Of a DNA stretch of 28,492 bases, positions 1 to 8,281 are shown piece after piece. The notes below the pieces were generated by a model. That model had not been told where the DNA came from. It made no database searches and saw only the letters and a list, made by a program, of their open reading frames with translations. The position numbers and the translations under genes were made by a program. Numbering within the stretch: the first letter of the stretch is position 1; every line of letters starts with the position of its first letter. The DNA comes from Legionella genomosp. 1 (GTDB lineage: Bacteria > Pseudomonadota > Gammaproteobacteria > Legionellales > Legionellaceae), in assembly GCA_945865355.1 (NCBI GenBank), contig CAMBDN010000005.1, positions 1 to 28,492 of the forward strand. The letters are read 5' to 3'.

Positions 1-1082
1 TAGTCCATAGGGAAGTTAATACAAAACAAACACAAGCACCATGTTAGTAAGGCGGCTACGGGTTGCTTTCTTTTATTCATTACGGCTAACCAAGTGATGG
101 CAAGTGGAAAAGTTAATAAAGGGAAGTAATATAGCCAGCCAAACGGGCTTAAAAGCAACATCATGACGAGAGTTAAACAAAATGATGCTTGGTTTTCAAC
201 GCGAGCGATTTTTTTAAAATAAAAAATAAAAGAAACAGAGAAGATCGTGCCATAGAGCAAATATACTGAGAGAAAATGATTTGGTTTATTGGCTAAGTCG
301 ACAAAAACGCGAAAAATAAAGCCGTAGAGAGAGGCGTTCCAGCTATCGCCATACCACACTACTTTAGACATCAAGGAAAGGTATTGTGAATAAATACCCA
401 TCCCATAATTAAATAAAGGGATGAGCGACAGCAGCAAAAAAGTCAAAAAGATGCTCACACAAATCTTGTAACGTTTTTGAGCGAATGCATGGAAAAACAA
501 TAAAGCAGGGAATAGCTTGATTGCGATGATAAATCCCCACATTATCCCCGCGGCTTTATGGCAGTTTGTCATAGAAAAATGATAGCCCATCATGATAAAA
601 AATAGGGGTAATGTTCCTAATTGTGCGATGGCTGTATCCGCTATTGTTGCATAAGCAGCCAAATAGATAAGAAACAAATACACTCTATTTTTCTTAAGAA
701 AAGCCGCTGAAAAAGTATATTTAAAGGCAATGCCCGCACCAACCATTCCTAAAGCAAATGAGAGGAACGACCATATCACCAAAGTTGGTTTGTAATTGAT
801 ATGGACAAAGGGGCTGAATAGCCACAATACAAAGGGAGGATTTAAGTTGGCGGGTAATTTTTTTACAGTAGGTAGATAGGTTGTCAATAACACACGATAA
901 GGATTCTCTCCTTCTGCAAGACTTTGACAAGCAGAATATAAAGACGAAAAATCGAGCTTGAATTGATTGGTGAAAACAAAATAAAACAGAAATCCATAGA
1001 CACCTATAAGAAAAAATATGGCACCTGTTTTGGATAGGTTGTGCTGTGTTGGTTTGTAGGTTTTGTTACACATTAATTTCAT
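1..1082 (-). CDS. GT87/DUF2029-family membrane glycosyltransferase (3' end beyond window)
   Basis: I translated the minus strand by hand. The frame is open from ATG at 1082 to the window edge, 360 residues with no stop. The protein is strongly hydrophobic with many membrane spans. Near residues 80-95 it has the N-x-N-P-P-F motif followed by an L-F-S-P-F loop. Further on it has an A-Q-L-G-T-L...A-G-I-M-W...I-K-L-F-P-A-L block. This pattern is typical of the DUF2029/GT87 family of polyprenol-linked mannosyl/arabinosyl transferases (GT-C fold), which act at the cytoplasmic membrane. An early Asp in a K-L-D-F-S-S-L-Y context fits the GT-C catalytic loop. A second ATG lies at 1073, and no strong ribosome site separates the two. 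The gene is divergent from the effector candidate at 1244. The donor and acceptor sugars cannot be read from sequence. The C-terminus is missing only because the window ends. Confidence 0.75.
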   Translation of the reverse strand, partial: MKLMCNKTYKPTQHNLSKTGAIFFLIGVYGFLFYFVFTNQFKLDFSSLYSACQSLAEGENPYRVLLTTYLPTVKKLPANLNPPFVLWLFSPFVHINYKPTLVIWSFLSFALGMVGAGIAFKYTFSAAFLKKNRVYLFLIYLAAYATIADTAIAQLGTLPLFFIMMGYHFSMTNCHKAAGIMWGFIIAIKLFPALLFFHAFAQKRYKICVSIFLTFLLLSLIPLFNYGMGIYSQYLSLMSKVVWYGDSWNASLYGFIFRVFVDLANKPNHFLSVYLLYGTIFSVSFIFYFKKIARVENQASFCLTLVMMLLLSPFGWLYYFPLLTFPLAITWLAVMNKRKQPVAALLTWCLCLFCINFPMD

Positions 1083-1176
1083 TGGATCAATATACTGAGA
1101 TACTGGCAACTCTTAGTTTGTACAAGGAGCTGCGGAAAAGCAACAGTGATTACTGGATAATTTCGAGGGGTGAATT

Positions 1177-1206
1177 TTGACGTCATTTGTCATTTTATGA
1201 TATATT
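1177..1206 (+). promoter_or_regulatory. Probable sigma-70 promoter of the 1244 gene
   Basis: TTGACG (1177-1182) and TATATT (1201-1206) are separated by 18 bp. This places a transcription start about 30 nt before the ATG at 1244. An AGGG sequence at 1230-1233 can serve as the ribosome site. The gene therefore seems to have its own promoter. Confidence 0.55.
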
Positions 1207-1243
1207 TGTTCACTATTAATTCATTTAGCAGGGTCAGTCAATC

Positions 1244-3013
1244 ATGCCGTCACCGAGAATTACTGGGTTATTAAATAATTGTGCTTTAAATAGTGCTTTA
1301 CCAATCCTATTGGATGGTATTAGTAAAATAGCCGCGCTTGAAGCCGCTGGTACGTTAGGTCGCTTAGCCGGTAACGCGATTTTTAAAAATTATAAGCAAC
1401 TGAAAGATATCTTCGCTAATTATTATGGGGTTAATGACAACGCTGCTTTTAATTGGGTTGAGTTTCATCGATTTTTAGTTTCACACTCCTTCTATGCTAA
1501 TGAAATCTTGTTAGCGCCAATTATGAGGAATTTCATCGCAGAGCATGGCTTGGCCAGTGGCAATTATCCGTCTGCGGCTATAGGGTTGCTTCGAGATGTA
1601 CAACGTCAAGGTCGTTACACTCTTTTACCAGATACCGAGGCTATTGATTTATTCCATAATCAATTTGGCATTACCGTGCATACGTATGAATATATCAAAC
1701 ACAAGAAAGAGCTTGACCCTAGAGACAATTATAGATTGATCAATACCCGGGTTACTAAAAACCCGGACTATCCTTTTGGAGTTGCTCCAGTACTTGGGCT
1801 CTATCTTAAAGGGCGACATTTTGAAATACAGCCGCATGAGTTCCTAGCTGAAGCAAATAGAGCGTATGTAAGTGAAATGAATGCTTTACCCATAGGACTT
1901 GCTGAAATTCATGAGGGTTTAACTATTTCGCAACAGGCTTACAATTCAAATCTGAACTTAGGTTTGTTGACTGTTTATGGACATCAAGCTTTAGTGCGGC
2001 AATTAGCACGCATTGCACCTTCTGTATCTGCGGATGATTCATTACTGCCAGCTGATATACCTGAAGTTGATTCAGTACCGCCAGTTGGCGCGGAACTTCC
2101 TGCAGAAAAAAAAGATTCTTTGCCTTTAGTAAATGAGCCAACGGATCAGCCAATAAAGACGAAAATAACATCCAGTGGTCTTTCTGAAATCCACCAAGGG
2201 TACCTGATAAGTGCAAGTACATACGCAATAACGGGAGGTGCGTATCATAGTGATACTCCTGCGGGTCGACAAACGTTTGCTGCATTACTGCTTGCAATTC
2301 TTTTAGAAAATGCGGATAAGAAAGCTCCAGCCATTTCTGCCTATTTGAATAACTTGGCAATTGCTGCGAATGGTAATGAGCCTTTGGCTTCTTATTACGC
2401 AGATAGGCTAGCTATGGCAATTATCCAATCCAAGGCGGATTTAAATGCTAAATTAGTGAAGGATGTGGTTCAGGAGATTGAGAATGATCACCAGGCAAAA
2501 ATGAATATGCATGAGGTTGTAACGAGCAATGACGATGAAAAACAGGTTCGTTTAGTGAGGTTGGCAGAAGAGACCATACAAAAGGCATGGCAGCAGTATC
2601 AAGAAACAAAAGATGCTGATTTAATTACAGTGATAAATAAAACACGAATCATTGCAACAGAACCCACTGAGCGAAATATTCGATCCTACAATCAGTTACG
2701 TGAGAACGTTGAAGGGAAGGGTAGCTGGGGTAAAATAATTGCCGGGGCGATGCTTGTTCTTATAGGTGTGGCGCTCGTTTTTGCGGCCGCTGCAACGACA
2801 GTGGCTAGTTTGGGCGCCGGAGCTCCATTAACTGCTGCAATTGCTGCTACGGGTATTGGGATTACAACTGCTGGTGTTGTTGGTATTACCGCAGGCGCTT
2901 GTTTTTTTAATGCCGGAAGAAATAAAGGCCTATACCACAAAATGCAGCAAGTTGGCGATGAAGCCAGCGTGCAGTTGACTGATGACCGTTTTGCGGAAAC
3001 GCTTGTGCTCTAA
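1244..3013 (+). CDS. Candidate secreted effector: N-terminal OTU/papain-like cysteine-protease pattern, C-terminal membrane hairpin
   Basis: This 589-residue protein is not one I can name. It opens with GLLNNCALNSALP, where Cys13 is followed by a predicted helix. A beta-like stretch, GLYLKGRHFEI, carries His192. A Cys at the head of a helix and a later His before an aromatic residue is the order seen in OTU and other papain-fold proteases, so residues 1 to about 200 may be such a domain. Residues 218-233 and 312-327 are a repeated motif (GL-x-EIH-x-G...IS...Y), identical at 10 of 16 positions. Residues 265-305 form a Pro/Asp/Glu-rich linker. Residues 400-490 are charged and helical. Residues 497-522 and 528-556 are two small-residue-rich hydrophobic segments that could insert in a membrane. 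The tail is acidic, ending in a hydrophobic TLVL. This architecture recalls Legionellales type IV effectors. Function and secretion are inferred. Confidence 0.6.
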   Translation: MPSPRITGLLNNCALNSALPILLDGISKIAALEAAGTLGRLAGNAIFKNYKQLKDIFANYYGVNDNAAFNWVEFHRFLVSHSFYANEILLAPIMRNFIAEHGLASGNYPSAAIGLLRDVQRQGRYTLLPDTEAIDLFHNQFGITVHTYEYIKHKKELDPRDNYRLINTRVTKNPDYPFGVAPVLGLYLKGRHFEIQPHEFLAEANRAYVSEMNALPIGLAEIHEGLTISQQAYNSNLNLGLLTVYGHQALVRQLARIAPSVSADDSLLPADIPEVDSVPPVGAELPAEKKDSLPLVNEPTDQPIKTKITSSGLSEIHQGYLISASTYAITGGAYHSDTPAGRQTFAALLLAILLENADKKAPAISAYLNNLAIAANGNEPLASYYADRLAMAIIQSKADLNAKLVKDVVQEIENDHQAKMNMHEVVTSNDDEKQVRLVRLAEETIQKAWQQYQETKDADLITVINKTRIIATEPTERNIRSYNQLRENVEGKGSWGKIIAGAMLVLIGVALVFAAAATTVASLGAGAPLTAAIAATGIGITTAGVVGITAGACFFNAGRNKGLYHKMQQVGDEASVQLTDDRFAETLVL

Positions 3014-3161
3014 GCAGATAGCTACTGATTCCAAGACGTTTAGAACCGTTCTTTTTCAAACGGGTAAAATAGTATTATTAAATACGGTGGTTCCTCGTTT
3101 CAGGGGGAGTCATTACCATGCTAAAATACAACGCTGTATTTTTGATAGAGAATGGTTTGTT

Positions 3162-4220
3162 ATGTCAGATGTAATGCAGTCTTTGTTTATTCGCAGTTTA
3201 CAAAAACAGCCAGTGCCCCGAACTCCGGTATGGCTTATGCGGCAAGCTGGACGTTATTTGCCAGAATACCGGCAGGTACGTGCAGAGGCAGGCGATTTTT
3301 TATCGCTGTGCAAAAACCCACAGTTGGCATGTGAAGTGACGCTACAACCGTTGCGGCGTTTTGCATTAGATGCTGCAATTTTATTCTCTGATATTTTGAC
3401 TATCCCTGATGCCATGGGCTTAGGGCTTTATTTTGTTGAAGGGGAAGGGCCTTGTTTTACCAACCCTTTGCATGATCCAGCCAGCATCGATAGCTTACCT
3501 TCTGTTTCAGTGGTTGATGAACTAAGTTATGTGATGGATGCGGTGCGTCTTATTCGCCAGGAAATGCCGGCGCAATTACCATTGATTGGCTTTGCTGGTA
3601 GTCCTTGGACGCTTGCTTGTTATATGGTTGAGGGAAAAGGCAGTCGTGATTTTAAACGGATGTTGCCTCTCATGTACAATGAGCCTGCGGCGGTACATCA
3701 ATTATTGACGAAATTGGCATTAACCATTAGTCACTATCTAGAAGAGCAAGTACGTGCTGGCGTCAATGCGTTGATGGTGTTTGATACTTGGGGTGGTATT
3801 TTGACAACGCCCAATTATCTCGATTTTTCGCTACATTACATGACCTTGATAGTCAGCCATCTGAAAGCCAAATATCCGCAAATTCCCATTATTTTGTTTA
3901 CCAAAGGTGGTGGGCAGTGGTTGGAGCCGTTAGCGGCGACAGGGTGTGATGCACTCAGTGTCGATTGGACATGTGATTTAGCTTCGGCTCGTGCTCAAGT
4001 TGGCCATCAGGTTGCTTTGCAAGGTAACCTTGATCCAGCGGTTTTGTTAACCTCACCACAATGTATTGGTGAGCAAGTGAAGCAAGTGTTAGCTTCATAT
4101 GGTCAGGGTAGTGGACATGTGTTTAATTTAGGGCATGGTATTACTCCTGATATTCCGCCGGAACATGTGGAGGCGATGGTGGAGGCTGTGCATGAGTTTA
4201 GCCCTCATTACCATGAGTAG
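3162..4220 (+). CDS. hemE: Uroporphyrinogen decarboxylase
   Basis: HemE decarboxylates the four acetate side chains of uroporphyrinogen III to give coproporphyrinogen III in cytoplasmic heme synthesis. The N-terminal signature RTPVWLMRQAGRYLPEYR is unmistakable, and GFAGSPWTLACYMVEG and FTKGGGQWL are further family blocks. The frame is open back to 2982, inside the upstream gene, but the family begins at the MSDVMQSLF Met at 3162. That start gives 352 residues, close to the usual ~354, and an AGAG element sits about 12 nt before it. The 148-bp gap from the effector gene contains no clear terminator or strong promoter. The gene is followed after 37 bp by the first YheT-like hydrolase, so the three genes 3162-6221 are probably co-transcribed. 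Confidence 0.97.
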   Translation: MSDVMQSLFIRSLQKQPVPRTPVWLMRQAGRYLPEYRQVRAEAGDFLSLCKNPQLACEVTLQPLRRFALDAAILFSDILTIPDAMGLGLYFVEGEGPCFTNPLHDPASIDSLPSVSVVDELSYVMDAVRLIRQEMPAQLPLIGFAGSPWTLACYMVEGKGSRDFKRMLPLMYNEPAAVHQLLTKLALTISHYLEEQVRAGVNALMVFDTWGGILTTPNYLDFSLHYMTLIVSHLKAKYPQIPIILFTKGGGQWLEPLAATGCDALSVDWTCDLASARAQVGHQVALQGNLDPAVLLTSPQCIGEQVKQVLASYGQGSGHVFNLGHGITPDIPPEHVEAMVEAVHEFSPHYHE

Positions 4221-4257
4221 CCTAAAATCCTACGACTAATCCAGTGAAGGTATAGAA

Positions 4258-5244
4258 ATGATTGCAAAAAGCCCTTTTAAGCCAGCCTGGTGGCTAGGCA
4301 ATGCCCATGCACAAACAGTATATCCAACATTAATGCGACGATTGCGATCGCCAATTGATAGCAAAGAGCGTTTTGAGCTTCCTGATGGTGATTTTATTGA
4401 TTTATCTTGGGCCGTGAATGGCTTGGATAGTAATGCCCCACTTGTTATTTTACTGCATGGTTTAGGTGGAGACGTTAACTCAACCTATGTCGCAGGCTTA
4501 CTTCATTCGTTTAATCGTCGTGGCTGGCGCAGTGTATTGATGCATTTTCGAGGTGCCAGTGGGGAACCAAACCGGTTACCGAAGGCGTATCATTCTGGCG
4601 AGACAGGTGATGTGGATTGCTTGTTGCGTGCTTTAGCAACGCGTGAGCCGAATACCAAAAAAGCAGTAGTGGGCGTTTCATTGGGTGGGAATGTGTTGCT
4701 GAAATGGTTAGGTGAGCAAGGATCTCAATCACTGATTCATGCGGCAACGGCCATATCGGTTCCTTTTCAGTTGCGACAGGTGGCAGATCGCGTCAACCAA
4801 GGGCTCTCGCGTGTTTATCGCTCTTATTTGTTGCGACGCCTACGTCGAGTATTTGAACGCAAATTGGAGCATCATGGTGACCTTTTGCCGCCGGCTACCA
4901 AGCGCATGGATTCGTTGCGTTGCTTTTGGACATTTGACGAGCATGTTACAGCGCCGTTACATGGGTATCCGCATGTACACGCCTATTATCGTGAAGCCAG
5001 TTCTCGCCAATATTTAGCTAATATTAAGACGCCGACATTGATTATTCATGCTTTAGATGATCCATTTATGACCCCTGATGCTATACCGCAGGTGGATGAA
5101 TTATCGAAGGACATTACATTTGAACTGAGTCGCAAGGGTGGGCATGTTGGTTTTATTGCTGGGAACATCCCGGGGAAGCCTGTCTATTGGTTGGATGAAC
5201 GGATCCCGCAATTCTTGCAAGCTTATTTGTCATTGGAATCGTAG
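4258..5244 (+). CDS. YheT-like alpha/beta hydrolase, copy 1
   Basis: This 328-residue protein belongs to the COG0429/YheT group of predicted alpha/beta-fold hydrolases. The nucleophile elbow GVSLGG places Ser141. The acid is Asp267 or Asp268 in HALDDPF, and the base is His296 in GGHVGF. The oxyanion-side motif LLHGLGGD lies at residues 65-72, and the family N-terminal block FKPAWWLGNAHAQT is present. The substrate is unknown; esterase or lipase activity on short acyl esters is the usual expectation. A good ribosome site, GAAGG, sits about 9 nt before the ATG. It lies 37 bp after hemE and 2 bp before a second, closely related copy, so this is a tandem duplication inside an operon. All catalytic residues are intact. 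Confidence 0.9.
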   Translation: MIAKSPFKPAWWLGNAHAQTVYPTLMRRLRSPIDSKERFELPDGDFIDLSWAVNGLDSNAPLVILLHGLGGDVNSTYVAGLLHSFNRRGWRSVLMHFRGASGEPNRLPKAYHSGETGDVDCLLRALATREPNTKKAVVGVSLGGNVLLKWLGEQGSQSLIHAATAISVPFQLRQVADRVNQGLSRVYRSYLLRRLRRVFERKLEHHGDLLPPATKRMDSLRCFWTFDEHVTAPLHGYPHVHAYYREASSRQYLANIKTPTLIIHALDDPFMTPDAIPQVDELSKDITFELSRKGGHVGFIAGNIPGKPVYWLDERIPQFLQAYLSLES

Positions 5245-5246
5245 AG

Positions 5247-6221
5247 ATGACACCAATAGGCCCTTTTAAACCTGCCTGGTGGCTGGGCAATGCGCATGCA
5301 CAAACCATCTATCCCGTATTTGCGCGGCGGCTAACAGCGCCAATTGATATCAAGGAACGTTTTGAGCTTCCCGATGGTGACTTCATTGACTTGTCTTGGG
5401 CGGTGAATGGGCTTAATAGTGAGACACCACTTGTTGTTTTATTGCATGGTTTGGGGGGCGATGTTGCTTCCCCCAATGTTGCTGGATTACTTCAATCATT
5501 TAATCGTCGTGGTTGGCGAGGTGTTTTTATGCATTTTCGGGGTGCAAGTCATGAGTCGAATCGATTGCCTCGAGCATATCATTCAGGATTTACGGGTGAT
5601 CTAGATTGTTTGTTACAGGCATTGGCTGTGCGTGAACCTCATACTAAAAAAGCGATTGTAGGCGTGTCATTGGGTGGAAATGTGTTGTTGAAATGGTTAG
5701 GTGAGCAAGGATCTCAATCATTGGTTCAGGCAGCCACCGCCGTATCAGTTCCCTTTGATTTACAGCGGGTAACTGAGCGGGTAAAAAAGGGATTCTCACG
5801 CGTCTACCAAGCCTATTTTTTGCGGTGTTTGCGCCAAATATTTGAACGTAAACGTGAGCAGCATGGAGATCTCTTACCGCCAGCAACAAAAGACATGGAG
5901 TTATTGCGCTGTTTTTTGGCATTTGACGAGCAAATTATCGCACCATTGTATGGGTACCCGAATGCACATGCCTATTATCGTGAGGCCAGTTCGCGCCAAT
6001 ATTTAGGTAGTATTAAGACACCGACATTGATTATTCATGCCCTAGACGATCCCATGATGACACCTGAAGCGATACCGCAGGACGAGGAGTTATCGGAAGC
6101 GATTACCTTTGAACTGAGTCGTAAGGGTGGTCATGTTGGTTTTATTGAGGGGAATGTACCAGGTAAACCAATTTACTGGTTGGATCAACGCATTTCAGAT
6201 TTTTTGCAAGCCTACTTATAA
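5247..6221 (+). CDS. YheT-like alpha/beta hydrolase, copy 2 (tandem duplicate)
   Basis: This 324-residue protein aligns with the upstream copy without gaps over its whole length, with roughly 250 of 324 identical residues by my count (about 77%). Ser141 (GVSLGG), Asp267/268 (HALDDP) and His296 (GGHVGF) are all kept, so both copies should be active. Differences cluster at residues 171-205 and 218-240, the region that normally forms the lid over the active site in alpha/beta hydrolases, which suggests changed substrate preference. The ATG is 2 bp after the first copy's stop and has only a weak AGAG ribosome site, consistent with translational coupling. It is the last gene of the hemE operon and is followed by a palindromic repeat that may end transcription. 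Confidence 0.9.
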   Translation: MTPIGPFKPAWWLGNAHAQTIYPVFARRLTAPIDIKERFELPDGDFIDLSWAVNGLNSETPLVVLLHGLGGDVASPNVAGLLQSFNRRGWRGVFMHFRGASHESNRLPRAYHSGFTGDLDCLLQALAVREPHTKKAIVGVSLGGNVLLKWLGEQGSQSLVQAATAVSVPFDLQRVTERVKKGFSRVYQAYFLRCLRQIFERKREQHGDLLPPATKDMELLRCFLAFDEQIIAPLYGYPNAHAYYREASSRQYLGSIKTPTLIIHALDDPMMTPEAIPQDEELSEAITFELSRKGGHVGFIEGNVPGKPIYWLDQRISDFLQAYL

Positions 6222-6224
6222 ATC

Positions 6225-6275
6225 ATGTAGCCCTTTGGAAGCATCGCTGCAGCGCGATAAAACCCAGGGCTACAT
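6225..6275. repeat. Palindromic intergenic repeat, possible bidirectional terminator
   Basis: Ten-base perfect arms ATGTAGCCCT (6225-6234) and AGGGCTACAT (6266-6275) enclose a second, smaller stem (ATCGC...GCGAT). A short A-run follows on the plus strand. It lies between the ends of two convergent genes. The nested palindrome resembles interspersed REP-type elements, and it could also terminate the genes on both sides. Copy number elsewhere cannot be seen here. Confidence 0.6.
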
Positions 6276-6286
6276 TAAAAAATGAC

Positions 6287-6673
6287 TTAATCTAGGTTAA
6301 TCGTATATGAATAAGAGTTAAACCCATCATAGTCTATACCTAAGTACCGAATTCCATTACAAGATGCGCTTACAGTAGGATGGTTCATGTAAGGGCCGTC
6401 TTTAATATCCAGTACGCACCAGTTGCTATCATCATAAGCAACAGTTACATGAGCATAACCAGCACGACATTGATAGCCATCACGAATAACGAAACTGCGT
6501 GGGCCTATGAATTCCATGTATAGATCGTTGTCACTATAACCGCTGACGATGTAAATTGTAGGATGCGTTTGATCACTTAAATGAAAGAAATCTTTATAGC
6601 CGCAAAAGGTTTCTTTTGCTTGAGCATTTACCATAAAGAAGCTGCAAGCTGCTAATAATATCCATTTTTTCAT
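6287..6673 (-). CDS. Small secreted cysteine-containing hypothetical protein
   Basis: This 128-residue protein has a clear Sec signal peptide: MKKW, a hydrophobic core, then cleavage after NAQA near residue 19. The mature part of about 109 residues contains four Cys (in FCGY, YQCRAG, NWCVLD and ASCNG), enough for two disulfides. It is rich in Tyr, Asp and Gly, suggesting a compact beta-rich periplasmic or extracellular protein. I recognise no family. An AAGG ribosome site lies about 12 nt before the ATG, and a good promoter lies upstream at 6713-6741, so it appears to be a single-gene unit. The 100 bp between it and the upstream DAHP synthase stop is otherwise empty. Confidence 0.75.
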   Translation of the reverse strand: MKKWILLAACSFFMVNAQAKETFCGYKDFFHLSDQTHPTIYIVSGYSDNDLYMEFIGPRSFVIRDGYQCRAGYAHVTVAYDDSNWCVLDIKDGPYMNHPTVSASCNGIRYLGIDYDGFNSYSYTINLD

Positions 6674-6712
6674 ACTGAGACTGCCTTATTTGGGTTGAAA
6701 ATCGGAGTGGGC

Positions 6713-6741
6713 ATTATATTGAAATAATATGTATTTAACAA
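6713..6741 (-). promoter_or_regulatory. Sigma-70 promoter of the small secreted protein
   Basis: On the minus strand TTGTTA (6736-6741) and TATAAT (6713-6718) are separated by 17 bp. The -10 is a perfect match and the -35 matches at four of six positions. The start codon at 6673 is about 40 nt downstream. Confidence 0.65.
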
Positions 6742-6773
6742 CCATCATGAGTAATTTTATAACAAGGCGCGCA

Positions 6774-8114
6774 TCACTTTTTTAGGGGTTTAAATTGCCG
6801 GCTCAATTGAATAGCCATTTCCAATGACTGTTCATAATTCAAGCGCGGATCAACCAAACTGTGGTAGGCGTCTTTCAAATCGTTGGCGTCAATACCACGG
6901 GCACCACCGATGCATTCTGTGACATTGTCGCCAGTGAGTTCGAAGTGTACCCCTCCTAAATGGCTACCCATGTCCCGATGAATTTTTACAGCCTGTTGCA
7001 ATTCATTCAAAATATTGTCGAAATGTCTTGTTTTTATACCTTCTGCAGTTGTTTCAGTATTGCCGTGCATGGGGTCACAAGACCATGTTACAGGGGTTGC
7101 TGCTTTCTTTACGGTTTCTATGAGCGGCGGTAATAAGTTGGCTATATCCTTCGCACCCATACGACTAATCAGTAGAACCCTACCTTCTTCTTTTGTCGGA
7201 TTGATAATTTGTAATACTTCAGTCAACCATGCTGATGTTGCGCTAGGCCCAACTTTGATGCCAATCGGATTTTGTACGCCACGTAAAAACTCCAAATGAG
7301 CACTGTTCGTTTTAGCGGTGCGCATGCCAATCCATGGTAAATGCGTCGACAAATCATACCACTGACCATCATGCAAATGTCGAGTTAAGGCTTGTTCGTA
7401 ATGCAAATGCAGGGCTTCATGGGACGTATAAAAATCGACCTTATTGAGGTTACTGTTGCGCACACCATCAATGGACTCAAGAAAATCCAATGAGTTAGCA
7501 ATCGCGCTTACAATGGCGTTGTACTCATCCGCTTGTGCCGAATGTTCAACAAAGCGTAGATCCCAGCGTTGTGGATGATGCAAGTCAGCAAAGCCACCAT
7601 CTAGCAATGCACGAATAAAATTGAGTGTCATCGCTGCACAACTGTATCCTTGCAGTAATAATTTAGGGTTTGGTATACGAGACGTGGCATTAAAATCAGG
7701 TAAATTGACCAGGTCGCCACGGTAGCTAGGAAGGGTAACGCCATCAATCGTTTCTAAATCGGAAGATCGTGGTTTCGCATATTGACCCGCAATTCGTCCG
7801 ACTCGAATGATCGGTTTATGCATCCCGTGTAAAAGCACCAGACTCATTTGCAAGAGAATCTTTAGCTTGTTGGTAATGATATCAGAGCGGCAATCATTGA
7901 ATGACTCGGCACAATCTCCACCTTGTAAAATAAAGGCCTCTCCTCGACCCGCAAGAGCGATGGCTTTTTTTAAATTTTTAATTTCGCCACTGGTAACTAA
8001 GGGTGGCAGTTGACTTAATTGTTCTACCACACGTGCTAACTGTGCCTCATCAGGGTAATTGGCAGCCTGTTCGTATGAATAATCTAACCAAGATGTGGGC
8101 GACCATTTTTTCAT
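6774..8114 (-). CDS. Class II (plant-type) 3-deoxy-7-phosphoheptulonate synthase
   Basis: This enzyme condenses phosphoenolpyruvate and erythrose 4-phosphate to DAHP, the first step of the shikimate pathway. The sequence is the class II (AroA-II/plant) type, not the AroF/G/H type of E. coli. Diagnostic blocks are LQGGDCAESF (metal ligand Cys68), RVGRIAGQYAKPRSS, CDPMHGNT (ligand His), HFELTGDNVTEC (ligand Glu) and VDPRLN (ligand Asp). The frame extends upstream to 8300, but that extension is low-complexity and has no family match. ATG 8114 (MKKWSPTSWLDY) has an AAGG ribosome site and gives 446 residues, the usual size. It is divergent from grpE with a 167-bp shared upstream region. No extra N-terminal regulatory domain is visible. 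Confidence 0.95.
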   Translation of the reverse strand: MKKWSPTSWLDYSYEQAANYPDEAQLARVVEQLSQLPPLVTSGEIKNLKKAIALAGRGEAFILQGGDCAESFNDCRSDIITNKLKILLQMSLVLLHGMHKPIIRVGRIAGQYAKPRSSDLETIDGVTLPSYRGDLVNLPDFNATSRIPNPKLLLQGYSCAAMTLNFIRALLDGGFADLHHPQRWDLRFVEHSAQADEYNAIVSAIANSLDFLESIDGVRNSNLNKVDFYTSHEALHLHYEQALTRHLHDGQWYDLSTHLPWIGMRTAKTNSAHLEFLRGVQNPIGIKVGPSATSAWLTEVLQIINPTKEEGRVLLISRMGAKDIANLLPPLIETVKKAATPVTWSCDPMHGNTETTAEGIKTRHFDNILNELQQAVKIHRDMGSHLGGVHFELTGDNVTECIGGARGIDANDLKDAYHSLVDPRLNYEQSLEMAIQLSRQFKPLKK

Positions 8115-8222
8115 GGAGAACCTTGATGTTTGTATTTTAGAAAATCCAAGTATGCAATGAATGAACAGTCCATGCAAGTTGGAAACTGAATTGATAGTGA
8201 GTGATAAATTAGGTGCTGAGCA

Positions 8223-8250
8223 ATTGATTTTCAGATAATAGCCCCCACCT
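8223..8250 (+). promoter_or_regulatory. Candidate sigma-32 promoter of grpE
   Basis: ATTGATT (8223-8229), 13 bp, then CCCCACCT (8243-8250). The -10 differs from the heat-shock consensus CCCCATNT at one base. The -35 is weaker, but the spacing equals that of the consensus promoter before dnaK. The grpE start is about 31 nt downstream. Confidence 0.5.
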
Positions 8251-8281
8251 GCTGAATTTAGGGTTATGTGGAGTGCTAGAG

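Noticed and set aside
721..930. 69-residue minus-strand frame
   Set aside because: It is out of frame within the larger 1-1082 glycosyltransferase, which explains the region better.
1923..2360. 145-residue minus-strand frame
   Set aside because: It is antisense to the effector candidate with no ribosome site or recognisable motif. The plus frame has a promoter, start and coherent domains.
2982..3161. 60-residue N-terminal extension of HemE
   Set aside because: It overlaps the upstream gene's end and has no family match. The HemE family starts at 3162.
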